NCBI GenBank assembly: GCA_008729055.1
Contig: SDUX01000009.1
Location: 318,806 to 382,805, forward strand
Direction of reading: 5' to 3'
From: Pyropia haitanensis
Taxonomy: Eukaryota > Rhodophyta > Bangiophyceae > Bangiales > Bangiaceae
Length of the DNA stretch: 64,000 nucleotides
Both the position numbers and the translations under genes were made by a program. Shown here piece by piece: positions 43,201 through 51,992 of this stretch; within the stretch, counting starts at the first letter, position 1; every line of letters begins with the position of its first letter. The notes under the pieces were generated by a model. It ran no database searches. It saw only the letters and a program-made list of their open reading frames with translations, and had not been told where the DNA came from.

Positions 43201-43802
43201 AGACGGTACCAATGGACATCCTCGAAAACTCAGAGTCAAGCATGCCTGCAGTGTCTGACTGGCTAAGCGGTCTCCAACATGCTCAAGAGACTGCCATCTC
43301 AGCCATCAAGAGTGCAAATGAGGCGCGCTCGGCGTACGCTAATCGCCATCGCCGACCTTGCAAGATCGCCGTGGACGATCTGGTGCTACTAAGTACCAAA
43401 CACCTTATGCCAGATGCTTTCCAAGGCGCTCGCAAGCTGATGCCCAAGTACTCAGGACCGTACCGCGTCACTGAGAGTATCAACGATGTGACGTTCCGCC
43501 TGGATCTTCCCCAAGCGGTGCTCGATCGCAAGGTTCACAACGCCTTTTATGCGAGCTTGCTGAAGCCGTACCGCGCTGATCCTTATGGCCGACTTCCTCC
43601 CGTTCCGCCTCCGGTGGCATTTCCGGACGGTTCTGTCGAGTACGAAGTCGACTCCATCATAAGGTCACGAAAGCGCCGTGGACGACTACAGTACCTGGTC
43701 AAGTGGAAAGGCTGTGACGTCAGCGAGAACTCCTGGCTGACCAAGCAAGACCATGCGAACGCACCTGAGGTGTTGGACGCTTTCCTGCGCCGCGCGTCCT
43801 AA
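40272..43802 (+). CDS. pol: chromovirus Pol: protease, reverse transcriptase, RNase H, integrase, chromodomain
   Basis: Made by -1 frameshifting from gag; the frame has no ATG start (first GTG at 40311, used here for numbering). Order: aspartic protease with DDG at 39-41 in place of the usual D(S/T)G; RT with [11 protein letters not shown] and YLDD at 383-386; RNase H with STDASG (Asp 531) and HTDHESLRY; integrase HHCC zinc region (His 743/750, then TCDLCQ) and catalytic Asp 813, Asp 874, Glu 910, an exact DX60DX35E; C-terminal chromodomain from about 1107 ([12 protein letters not shown], then LVKWKGC) in which the usual SWEP is SWLT. The frame is complete to TAA 43800-43802. The altered protease motif is the only doubtful residue. 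Confidence 0.95.
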   Translation, partial: RPAELKQQQSSTSVKDAPSVPENMSSPFEGPRLGLLLSTASVNGKAVKVLFDDGSPINVVSRRLVTSLHVKTKGTDFAASMPDGRSHVLAETVDPLEIHIGPYQERLRFAVCELSAYDLILGKKWRDDKDAKINNKKNKISFKFNHKNISITASLKKPEALISRQRLARDLVQRCPVFAIYLQSEDPSSTFDINAITMGQGEDKKEVQEILKEYADVFPDELPDGLPPERSHKFSIKLTDDAQPRRSGIYRLAEWELEELKTQLAGLIRKGFIQPSTSPWGSSVLFAAKKDGGWRMCIDYRALNKATIKNAYPLPRIDDIFDQLRKAKYFTKIDLRSGYHQIGLDPETIPLTAFRTKYGFYEFTVVPFGLTNAPAVFMNLMNDVFRPYLYDFICVYLDDILVYSETYDDHLKHLRLALEKLREHKLYAKLSKCQFARTTVDYLGHVISEKGFSMEDYKVQAIRTWATPRSKKDVQSFLGMVNFYRRFIKGMAAVATPLTRLTGNVDFEWTPDAQKAFEQLQDLTTSAPVLRPFDKRYPIYVSTDASGYAVGAVLEQDDGRGRRPVAYFSLTLNIHEQRYSIRERELLAVVQAIRHWRCYLYGRPFEVHTDHESLRYLSTQEKLNDRQVKWLEFLDQFQFKIVPIKGTSNPVADALSRQPQDAPDKHAPNQDLLSRVLTKTIEELPKKTEINNLMTINQSDQDLATLRQEYDADPEFADLVKDPVSPYRLHMRLLKRGDRTCIPVGTLRQRLLHDYHDVPCQGHMGVKKTTKVISSKYYWKTMRKDIQRYVQTCDLCQRNKASTHSPLGHLKPLDPPSQRWASVSMDFITPLPLTPRGHNGIYVVVDRLSKMIRLAPMKPDCTAPVAAQLYHDHVYRHHGLPADVVCDRDRIFFSNFWQSLTEILKVKIKASSAYHPQTDGQTEIMNKKIEEILRNFVNHHQGDWDLFLVAAEVAYNRSPNAVTTYSPFFLNYGFEPKTVPMDILENSESSMPAVSDWLSGLQHAQETAISAIKSANEARSAYANRHRRPCKIAVDDLVLLSTKHLMPDAFQGARKLMPKYSGPYRVTESINDVTFRLDLPQAVLDRKVHNAFYASLLKPYRADPYGRLPPVPPPVAFPDGSVEYEVDSIIRSRKRRGRLQYLVKWKGCDVSENSWLTKQDHANAPEVLDAFLRRAS

Positions 43803-43812
43803 GGGGGGGAGG
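43801..43812 (+). other. polypurine tract
   Basis: AAGGGGGGGAGG directly before the 3' LTR, overlapping the pol stop codon; primer for plus-strand synthesis. Confidence 0.9.
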
Positions 43813-44673
43813 TGTAAGGATATGCCCCTTAAATCCCCAAGACTGGAGCCTAGGGGATAAAGACTGGGGCCTTTCCTTCCCTGTCCTTCTCAGCCAACTC
43901 CTTCCAAGACGCATCAACTCCAAAGTAATCTGGGGCATGCCGCGGTGTCCGTCCGATAATCTACTACTAACGGACGGTCAGCACGGGAGCCGCGGATTGG
44001 CTAACCGACACTACCCTGACTCATCTGCCGACGGGTACAGTCTCCAACGGATCAACGGACTAACGGACCAAAAGACGAGCCACATCTCTGACGCGTCAGC
44101 AAGCCGGAACAATCTCCCCGTGGACCAATGGGAGCGATAAGACTTGCTGACCCACGGGAGATATTCGACCCAAAGACTGGCGTCTGCTTACACGCCTCTG
44201 AGGCTTTTCGGGTCGAATGGCGCGTGGGGCCAGCCGCGCGGCGCTACGAGCGCCGCACACCGTCCCCCCCCCGTTTGGGGCTTTCTGGTGGGGCGCCTTG
44301 GGGCGCACACGCCCACCCTTGCTTTGTTCTGAGAGCCCATGCTTTGTTTTGAGAGCTTTGGTGCCGTCCACCGGCACGACGGGCAATTGCATGCTTTGGG
44401 GCACCCTGGGTGCCCCCCTGGGGGTATATAATGCGTGAGTGTGGGCGCCACCGGGAGAGACCTCGGGGGAACAACGACAGACAGAGACACAAAGACCTCC
44501 TTTACCTTCGACCCCCTCGACCCTCACCGACGTCACGCCCATCCTCTTCCCCACCCCCATCACCGTCATCCCACCCGTCACCTTCCCCGCGCCCGGCATC
44601 CTCATTGGTGCACGGGTTGCTGACACCGGCGCCAGTACGTTGAGGGCTGCCCGTGTGTGGGTGGTGCCTCACA
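43813..44673 (+). repeat. 3' LTR of the chromovirus
   Basis: 861 bp, identical to the 5' LTR except at 44172 and 44615. Confidence 0.95.
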
Positions 44674-44678
44674 CACTC
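44674..44678 (+). repeat. target-site duplication, right
   Basis: CACTC, matching 37303-37307. Confidence 0.9.
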
Positions 44679-44717
44679 TGTCGCCCCCCGTACCGCCTTT
44701 CTCCTCCACCGACCGCC

Positions 44718-45268
44718 ATGTGCGTGAGCCACGCCGACTTGGATAGGAATCGGCGCCGCTGTTGGGCGGGTCGGAGTGGACCTGGCGCCGGAGGGGGGCG
44801 TGGGGGGGGGCGGCTGCCACCGGGAGGCGGGCCGCCCCCACGGCAGATCAGCAAGAACGAGCGGCGTCGCGGATGTCGGCGCCTGTGTGCACGCTGTCGT
44901 CGTACCCAAGTAGCGGGGCCCAAGTGTCCACTGTGCCACTGGAGCTGCGGCTGCCCGTGAGCGGCTCGGCCACCGCCAGGCGAGCCGGTGAACCGGTGGT
45001 GCGGCTGCGTGACGGAGCCGACGAGGACCGAACGGCGTCGCGGCTTTTGGCGACTGTGCCGGATTGTGGCCTGGCCGAGCGCGCAGGGCCTCGGCACGGT
45101 CTTTGCCGCTGGACCTGCCGCTGTCCTTGGGCAGCGCGGCCGCAGGCACAGAACCGCGGGCGGCCTCCAAGCCCACGTGGGCGCACAGGGACGCCGTGGG
45201 GCAGTGGCCTGGCTGGGTCCGGTGGCGCCACCCTACAGCACCAGCGGCGGCCAAGTCCGCAGGAGTAA
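44718..45268 (+). pseudogene. second locus of the paired Cys-rich module ORF, decayed
   Basis: From the ATG at 44718 a Gly/Arg-rich head leads into PPGGGPPPRQISKNERRRG, closely matching PPAGGPPPKEISRDQRRRG at the 13.6-kb locus. Module 1 (44862-44960) has the same CX2CX12CX3CXCP spacing, but the conserved Trp codon is TGA (44958-44960). Module 2 starts at 45033 in the same frame. A one-base deletion near 45062 shifts it, after which the expected CX12CX3CXCPW ending is read in the next frame to about 45130. The chromovirus inserted 39 bp before the ATG. Function is unknown; the fold is probably zinc-binding. Confidence 0.5.
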
Positions 45269-45705
45269 GGCGGGCCAAGTGGGGGCAACAACCAACGGCC
45301 GGAGCGGCCGCCGAGCCCGCGTGGGTGGGGGGGGGCGCGCGGGGGCAACAACTCACTGCCCTTGCGGCCGCCGAGCCCGCGTGGGTGGGGCGGTCCGAGC
45401 GGGGGCAACGACCAACTGCCGGCTCGCCGGCCCAGCCCGCCCGGGTGGGGCGGGCCGAAGGCGGGCAACAAACAACTGCAGGCGCGGCCGCAGAGCCCGC
45501 GTGCGTGGGGGGGGCCCAGCGGGGGCCACAACGAACTGCAGGAGCGGCCGCGCAGCCCGCTTAGGTGGGGCGGGCCGAACGGGGACAACAACCAAGTGCC
45601 GGCGCGGCCGGCCAGCCCGCGTGGGTGGGGCGGGCCGAGCGGGAGCAATAACCACCGGCCGGTGCGGCCGCCGAGCCGAAGTCGTTGGGGCGGGTGTAGC
45701 GGTTT
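45250..45705. repeat. 60-bp minisatellite, about seven units
   Basis: Exact 60-bp spacing of GAGCCCGCGTGGGTGGGG-like cores at about 45315, 45375, 45435, 45495, 45555, 45615 and 45675, with GGGGGCAACAAC between. It gives 20-residue repeats in every frame, so the long open frames across it on both strands are not evidence of genes. Confidence 0.85.
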
Positions 45706-46384
45706 CCGCCCGTTGCTCCGCCTGGCGGATGCCCACCACGCAGACGCCCAGACGATCCTAACCCGTCTCCACCACCACGAAGGAACCGACCCGCACCGAC
45801 TGTCACAGACCCCGCCTGCCTCGGAGGGGTAAGGTGAAAAGCGTTGCTTGGGGGGAGAGGTTGGCACAAAGAATGGTTGATTTGGGTTCGTCGGCGGTGA
45901 GTGGCCACAGTCAGCCCCACTCAAATACCCTCTGGGCCGGCGGTGCGTTGCCCCACCACCCGGCCCGCCCCCTCGTACCCCGTTGACCACCCGCCACCCC
46001 TCTCCAGACCGCTAATCGATCTCGAGACACCCCTACGTCAGACGAATCGACCAATGCGAAGTGGCCCCCCCCCTTATGTTCGCCCTTCCCGGCTTCCTCC
46101 CGGGAAGGGATCCAATCTGAGGGAACCCGGGGGCTACTTTGGCCCCCCTGGTCGTGGCGCCCTATCCGGGCACCGAGGCGGGGTCCGCCTCCCCCGCCCC
46201 CCGGAAGGGGTCGCGAATCGAGTCGGGGCTCCCCCCCGCCCGACCCTCCCCCGGCCAACCGCCACATAGCCCCCTCGCCAGCGGGGTGAGCGTCCCCGCG
46301 ACCCCCGCTGGCGACCCGATCCGGCGGGTGCCGGGGAGGGGTGGCGCGCGCGGCCCCCGCCCTACCCCCTTTCCTTGGCGGCGT
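45706..46384. other. no gene recognised
   Basis: GC-rich sequence with C and G runs; only low-complexity frames. Confidence 0.3.
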
Positions 46385-46590
46385 GGGTGTAGCAACCGGC
46401 GACCTCCCGGACGGTCCCGGCTGCCCAGAGGCGGACGGGCGCAGGACACACCCGTACGGGCGGGAGGCGGGCGCGGGCTGCCGGTCGCAGGACGAAACGG
46501 GTCCAAGGCGGAGGGCCGGATCCGGTCTCGCGCCCGTCCCGTGATCGCATCATGAGGGAATGCTTCTTTTGTATTTGTCAGGGATATCCT
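46385..46590 (-). pseudogene. 5' fragment of an RT1-type non-LTR element
   Basis: The reverse complement matches 21500-21700 (ACAAATACAAA, CATTCCCTCATGAT, GAGACCGGATCCGGCC, CCGGGACCGTCCGG). It covers only the leader and the first codons of the RT ORF. It continues on its outer side into repeat module O. Confidence 0.65.
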
Positions 46591-46712
46591 GGAGGGAATT
46601 TATTAGAAATAGCTGTAGGGGAGATATTGGGGGAGACCGACGAGGTTAGACTCGGTCTCCCCCCCAATATCTCCCGAGGGGTTCGATAGGGGGGCTACCG
46701 GGCCAAAGGCCG
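46590..46712. repeat. inverted pair of repeat ends (modules O and P)
   Basis: GGGGAGATATTGGGGGAGAC at about 46616-46636 is followed 16 bases later by its near-complement GGTCTCCCCCCCAATATCTC. The left side recurs at 11262-11335 and the right side at 6894-6960, so two copies of one repeat end meet head to head. Confidence 0.65.
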
Positions 46713-47769
46713 GTACAGTCTTTCTCCATTGCTATCACCCTGTTTGGTCAATCGTCACTCACGAGAGCAGCCAGCACCATCAAGGGCCGATTTCTTCGGA
46801 ACGCCTGCTGGCCTCAGAAACGCATCGTGAAAGAGTGTCAGATGGCAGGTCGACCAACAGACGATCGCTGTCAATCGGTAGAAAGCCAGAGCTTGATGCC
46901 TTAAGCCGGGCGTGGTCCACACATCTCATCGTAATGACAAGCTAGTCGTCGGACAATTGCCCAATGCTTTCCACATAACCTTGCGATGGATGGTGCACGT
47001 GCGCGAGTGACTTGGCCGCGCACAGCAAGAAATCGACCATCCACGCGGCGCGCCCCGACCCGGTCACCCCCCCCCTTCCTGTCCCTCTCACACGCCCCAT
47101 TGCTTTTTCTCTCTGCACGAGAGGACAGAGAAGAGGAAGCGCAAGGACAACTTGGACCAGAGGTGCGGGGGGGGACCGCTGGGCTGCGGTGGCTGTGGCC
47201 GTGACCAGGTCTACCTCACCCTCCCCAACGGCCACCCGCGCCCCCCCCCTCCCGCTTCGTATTCCTGCAGATTGCGCACCTTTCCTCGTCTCGACACATC
47301 ACAGACTCATGCGGGTGTGGCGGGGAGGGGGGACCGAGTGCAGGCCAAGGGGGGAGCAATGCGAGGGCAGAAGTGGACGAGAGGGGGGCAGGGGGGCCCA
47401 GAGGCGGGCGGGCGGGGCAAGCCTGGGGTGGATTTTGGGGGCAGTTGTGCTAGGGCTTGTGGAAGGGTGTCTGGTGAGGGGACCTGGTGGCATCAGCTGT
47501 GCACCTCGACAAAACAGCGGAGGGGGGACATTAGTCCATCAGGGGCTGGGGGGCCGGTTCCGCGGGTGGCAAGGGGATAACCGTTGCGTGGACGGGGTGG
47601 GGGCGGGGTCGCGGCGGCACGTCGCCTTCAGAGGGAAGCATTTGATTTTCGCTCGCCATGGCTCCATCATGGCCCGATGTTCTCGATTTGCCGACCGTTT
47701 CTTGCCTTGAGCATTTTTTCCGACCGCAGTGTTGTGTGTCAGTGAGTTGTACAACGTCGAAGCCTACAT
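46713..47769. other. no gene recognised
   Basis: Short frames only, rich in Gly/Arg/Pro. This is the region 3' of the - strand pogo transposase. Confidence 0.25.
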
Positions 47770-49891
47770 TTATTCCGTTGGGGGTGACTGCTCCTCCGAT
47801 ACGGCAATCATGTCTACTGTGTCCAACATAGCATCCGCCTCATCCTCCGCTGTGAACCAGTGTCGCACGCCCTCCTCCACATTCTGTACACTCTCGCCAG
47901 CAAAAGCATCCCTCCGCAGTGTCGTGCTGCTCATCATGGAGAGGATGTCAGCCATGTCCGTGGCCACCGTGTTGAAGCCCCCTGTATACACCCCGAGCTC
48001 CGATGACATGTTGGTCGCCATCATAACGGGGAGGATGTCGGACTTGATCCAACAGTGTAGAATGGACGACGCGCACATGTTGTCCCACTCCTCCTTCACA
48101 AACGTGGCTGCGTCGCGGAGGTGCGCGTGGCCGCCCCCGGCCAGGCCACAGTTCCTCAAAGTTAACGTCTCAACCTCTGGTATGGGGAGTAGCGCCGCGT
48201 ACAGCTCGTTGTTCATCGCCACCGTGGTCAACTCGTTCTCCACCTCATCACTCCGCACTCGCGCGGCCCCGAACTCGAGCGCCCCGGCCGCTCTCCGGGC
48301 CGGCCAGGGGCGAACGTTCACGTTGCCGATTGCCCCCGCCTGCGCTCCACCGTCAACGGCAGGCGCCCACGGCGTGGACAGCAGCGTGGATAACGGAGGA
48401 AATGTTGGAGGGGGGGGGGGGGGGGCCCTGTGAGAGGTGGTGCGATGGGCGGGGCGGGGGCAGGGGGGGTGGGGGAGGGTCCGGTGGGGGGTCCGGTGGA
48501 GGAGGCGCTGGCACAGGCAACACCGGTAAGGATCGTAGAACGACGGCCATCAATCGGCGCTTGTATCGCCGCTTCAAAGCGGCAATCACGCCGGCGTCCA
48601 TCGGCTGGTACGCAGCGGTCGTGTTCGGTGGCAAGTAGATTACTTCCATATCATCAGCTGAAAGGGTCATGTCATCGGTAGCCGAATTGTCCATGATCAG
48701 AGCAACTCGGGCGCCCTTGGGCCTCCCGCGAATCTCCGCCAGGAAAACGGTGGTGAACCATTCGGCGTACACATGATGATCCATCCAAGCTGACTTCTGT
48801 GAGAAGTATGGCAAGGGACATGCATTTCCAGCTCCGCGAAAGCACAGAGGAGAGGCGGCCGAGCCAATCATCGCGACGGGAAGCTTGTGAGATGCATCTG
48901 CATTGGTGCACAGCACCAGCGTCATACGGTCCTTACTCCTCATGCTCTTTGAACCGCGGGCCCGCTTGCGGTCCTTGCGCGGAACGTATGATCTTGACGG
49001 AAGGCATCTATACAACAACCCCGTTCCATCCATATTATAGATGCGGTCCGGGGTGTAGCCCTCGAGTTTGCGCCGGATGTCCGCCACCGCGGCAGCCGCC
49101 TTGGCTAAGTTGACCGCGCCGGCTTGACCATGCATGGCCACGTTGCAGATGTCGTGGCGTGCGAGGAAGCCGCCCACAAATCCATAGCTGGCAGCGAAGT
49201 CCGTAATAGATAGTCGCTCAGCAATCATGGTGGCTGCCTCCTGCAGCATCGCCGTGGTGATGGGGATGCGCCGGTGGCCCAGAGAGTATAAAGCAATATA
49301 CCACTTGTACAGCATCGCGTCCAGCACAGGCTACTTGCTCCCTCGGCTGTTGACGCGTGCCAGCGTCCGCGGGTCGTTGGGCAACGCGCGGATGCGGTCA
49401 GCGCTCCGCATAATATTCATAGCGGTGTCCATGCTGACGGGGGATGACAGCTGCTGCAGCACCACGGCCCACGGCACACCTGAGTCGCGCAGGCGTACAA
49501 TTTGCTTCTTGAGCCCAATGGAAATGGCTTGCCGCGGGCGCCTGTGGCGCCGTCCTGCCGCCGTCCATGCCGTAGTAGGGCTACCACACGAGCTGGGGTG
49601 GTCCGGTAGGGAGGCGCCCGCGGGTAGTGCCTGGCGGATATGTCGGGCAGGGCTCGCCAATGGTGCGGGGTCGCTTGGCTCCTCAATGTTGCCCCCAGCG
49701 AGGTTGCCACGTGTCCCAACCGCGAGCAGACCCGCGCACGTCACCGACGCCGCTTGTGCTGCTTTCTCCACAGCGTGGGGCCACTCATACGTCAGATCTG
49801 GGACAGCCCTCTCAAAAGCAGCTCGGACGGTAGCCTTGACTGCCTCAATGCAGGCAGGAAACGGGACAGGGGGGGGAAGGGGATCAGACAT
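47770..49891 (-). pseudogene. pogo/Tigger-type (DDE_1) transposase, nonsense- and frameshift-mutated
   Basis: The N-terminal part (49891-49334) holds a CENP-B/pogo-type helix-turn-helix (RRPRQAISIGLKKQIVRL, then SVSMDTAMNI-like recognition helix). A TAG at 49331-49333 interrupts the same frame before PVLDAMLYKWYIALYS, the second DNA-binding helix bundle. The catalytic part has RIYNMDGTGLLYRCLP, then VALIMDNSATDD, then LPPNTTAAYQPMDAGVIAALKRRY: a DDD-type triad with the usual His after DN replaced. Around 48380-48510 a Pro-rich run (G tract on the + strand) breaks the protein, and the C-terminal part (FVKEEWDNMCASSILHCWIKSDI) continues in another frame at 48321-47770. It is related in kind to the partial transposase at the left edge. 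Confidence 0.7.
48400..48500. repeat. G-rich low-complexity tract inside the pogo transposase
   Basis: G runs (48411-48423) and GGGGG(T/C)-type sequence code Pro runs on the - strand where the catalytic domain should run into its C-terminus. Expansion here probably caused the frameshift. Confidence 0.55.
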
Positions 49892-50210
49892 ATCAGCGAT
49901 GGGGCGAGGTGATGACCAGTCATATGGGGAGGGGGGGGGGGGGGGGCGCGACGATCATGGATGCGACGACGGGGGTGCGTGACGGCAGTGGACGTGACCC
50001 TGGAACGCAGCACCGGCGGGTGGAGCGTCGTTGCCGCCGGGTGTAGATCTTGAGCGGTGCAAATTGACTATCAATGTCATTTTTCTAGTATTTCTTTGCT
50101 GCGATCGTTCGGCGGTCGACCTCCTCGTCTCTGTTATGACAGCCGGTCGACCTACTCTGGTTACTATCACCCTCACAAGAACCGGACCTACAAGAATGGA
50201 AAAAAACTGT
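49892..50210. other. no gene recognised
   Basis: Contains a run of 17 G (49930-49946) with one A nearby. It is likely the 5' flank of the pogo transposase. Confidence 0.3.
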
Positions 50211-50449
50211 ACGCCCTCCTCTTGCTTTAAGATGGGACAGCAGGGCGCCCGTGGCCCGCGTCCCCAGGAAAAACAACTGCGCGTTTGCGACCCTCTTCCC
50301 TGTGTGCACTACCGTGCATCTCTGGCGACCCTGCCGCCAGGTGCGTGAGGCAACAAGTAACGCCCAACTCGTAGTTCCCTCTTCCCATTTACCTCTCCTT
50401 TTCCCCGGAGGGTATTTCTGGTCCTGGTTGAGATCGATTATATACCACA
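50211..50449. repeat. dispersed repeat module Q, second copy
   Basis: Almost the same as 6961-7199, from ACGCCCTCCTCTTGCT to TATATACCACA. On the - strand it starts TGTGGTATATAA, LTR-like, but no target duplication is visible at either copy. Confidence 0.65.
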
Positions 50450-51071
50450 CGGGGCTCGCTGCCGCGACTACGCGGGAGACATCTGCCATGAGCGTTGTAC
50501 GGAACATCGAGAGGGTAGACTCGAGGTCAAGGGCGTCCGCCAACGTCGGCCTCGGCGCCGGCGTCGGAGTTACTTCCCACTCCGGGTTAGGCACGGCCCC
50601 GACCGCCCCCGTATTGGGCCCCGCCGTGGGTGCAACCTCCGCGGATACCACTGGGTTGATCTCGTCATCTGCCTCGGAGGGCCTTGACGAGGGAGTCGCT
50701 GCCGCCTGTGCGGCCGCCTCGACGCGCGCCGCCTCTGCGCGGGCCGCCTCTTGAGCCGCCGCCATCGTCGAAGGTACACGCCGCGAGCGCATCGTGTGGG
50801 TACCCGGTGGTCGGAGCGGGATCCCCGAGGCGGACCCACGATTCCCGGCCGGTGCCCCCCCCGGGGGAGGAACCTCAGCCGTAAGGGGAGACCCATCTGG
50901 CATCGTGTGGGCGCCCTGCCGCGGGGCGTCCATAGTGGCTGACAGGAATCGACGTAGTGGCAGGTAGGATAGTCTTGCGCGCAAACAGCGCCTCACCAGA
51001 AAACGGCGGTGGCACCAATCGTGGTGGTTGTCGGTGTGCCACGCGAAAAAGTGGCATGGTGTGCGAGCCAA
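50450..51071 (-). CDS. hypothetical Ala/Glu/Pro-rich ORF interrupted by repeat Q
   Basis: The - strand frame from 51071 codes a Pro-rich head, a strongly helical Ala/Glu/Arg stretch (AAAQEAARAEAARVEAAAQ), an acidic segment and ALDLESTLSMFRTTLMADVS, then runs into repeat module Q. The composition resembles the N-terminal part of retrotransposon Gag-like proteins, but no zinc knuckle or other diagnostic motif is seen. A plausible internal ATG gives MDAPRQGAHTMPDG. I do not assign a function. Confidence 0.3.
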
Positions 51072-51992
51072 GCGGCTCAGAGCGAGGGCGCCAGCTAGCG
51101 AGAGTCGTGGTGGGGGGGCGCGGTTACGTGACAGCGCGCTGCTGCATTAAACCCGAGGAAGTCCCACTCCCTTCCTTGGAGTACTATTCAGGCAACTCCC
51201 CAGATTTTGAAATAAATACACATAATTGCGGTATTGGAGTGCGTCTTCAAGGAGGTCCTCTTATTAGCTGTTAGCGTTTACCTGGTAGACGCCTCTAAGC
51301 CATCAGTTGGTTCAACGTCTGTAACGGTGGCTTTTCATTGGTGGTCATTGGCACCCAAGCCGCGTCTTCATCCAGCTGTTGCTATGTGACACACTTGAAC
51401 GATAGGCTGTCATCGCACGTTCAATCTGCTGTCCAACTCCGTGCACGAAGAGTTAGCCGCATGGGGGCATGGTCGCCAGCGACGCGCTTATGGCACAAGC
51501 TTGCACGCGTTCAGGCCGTGCAAGCGCAGCTCGCGGTACTCTCCCGGCCACCTCCAGCCGCGCAACCTCGTCCGCGTTGCCCGTGGCGGCCGCGGCGTCA
51601 CGGCCGCGCACGCGTGCGCCGCGCCCCCTCCTTCGTCTGCTGTCCCCCCCTCGCGCCCTTCCCCCCGCTCCCCATCTCCCCCTCCACCCGCGCTTTGCCT
51701 GTATTGGTACGTGCATGGTATGGTTCGCTATGGGACCCTCTGTGTGGTTCTTTTTCTGCGTTCCTTCGGGGAATCGGCCTGCACATCCACGTGCCCTTTA
51801 TGCACTCCTCCTCCTTTGGCATTCTCGTCGCCGTTCGAAGGGTCCCCACAGTCTGTCGTTGCAACAACGGCCTCTAACCAGCGACCTTGCCCCCCCCCTC
51901 GCCTTGTCCACGCTATTTTTCCGTGCCCACTTCCTATTCACGGCCCTCCTATAGCTGGCATTGTCGCTGGCTAGTGGCGTCTCCCTGCACTC
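51072..51992. other. no gene recognised upstream of the AAA-ATPase gene
   Basis: Overlapping frames without recognisable domains. The sequence shared with the mobile fragment at 28.75 kb begins only at 52054. Confidence 0.3.

Larger units (their letters stand above)
37308..44673 (+). mobile_element. full-length Ty3/gypsy chromovirus retrotransposon
   Basis: A 7,366-bp element with two 861-bp LTRs, a 5-bp target duplication CACTC (37303-37307 and 44674-44678), a putative primer site, gag, pol with a C-terminal chromodomain, and a polypurine tract touching the 3' LTR. Gag and pol are uninterrupted and linked by a -1 frameshift site. The LTRs differ at only two positions (37667 G against 44172 A; 38110 A against 44615 G), so insertion was very recent and the copy may be competent. 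The integrase chromodomain in this clade steers insertion to particular histone marks. Unusually, an additional two-zinc-finger ORF lies between the 5' LTR and gag. Confidence 0.95.

Noticed and set aside
44848..45990. 380-codon - strand frame with Leu/Pro/Gly 20-residue repeats
   Set aside because: It is the shadow of a 60-bp minisatellite, which is periodic in all six frames.
50450..51071. Ala-rich - strand ORF called as retrotransposon Gag
   Set aside because: Only composition supports it; no zinc knuckle, no capsid-like motif and no pol nearby. Left as hypothetical.
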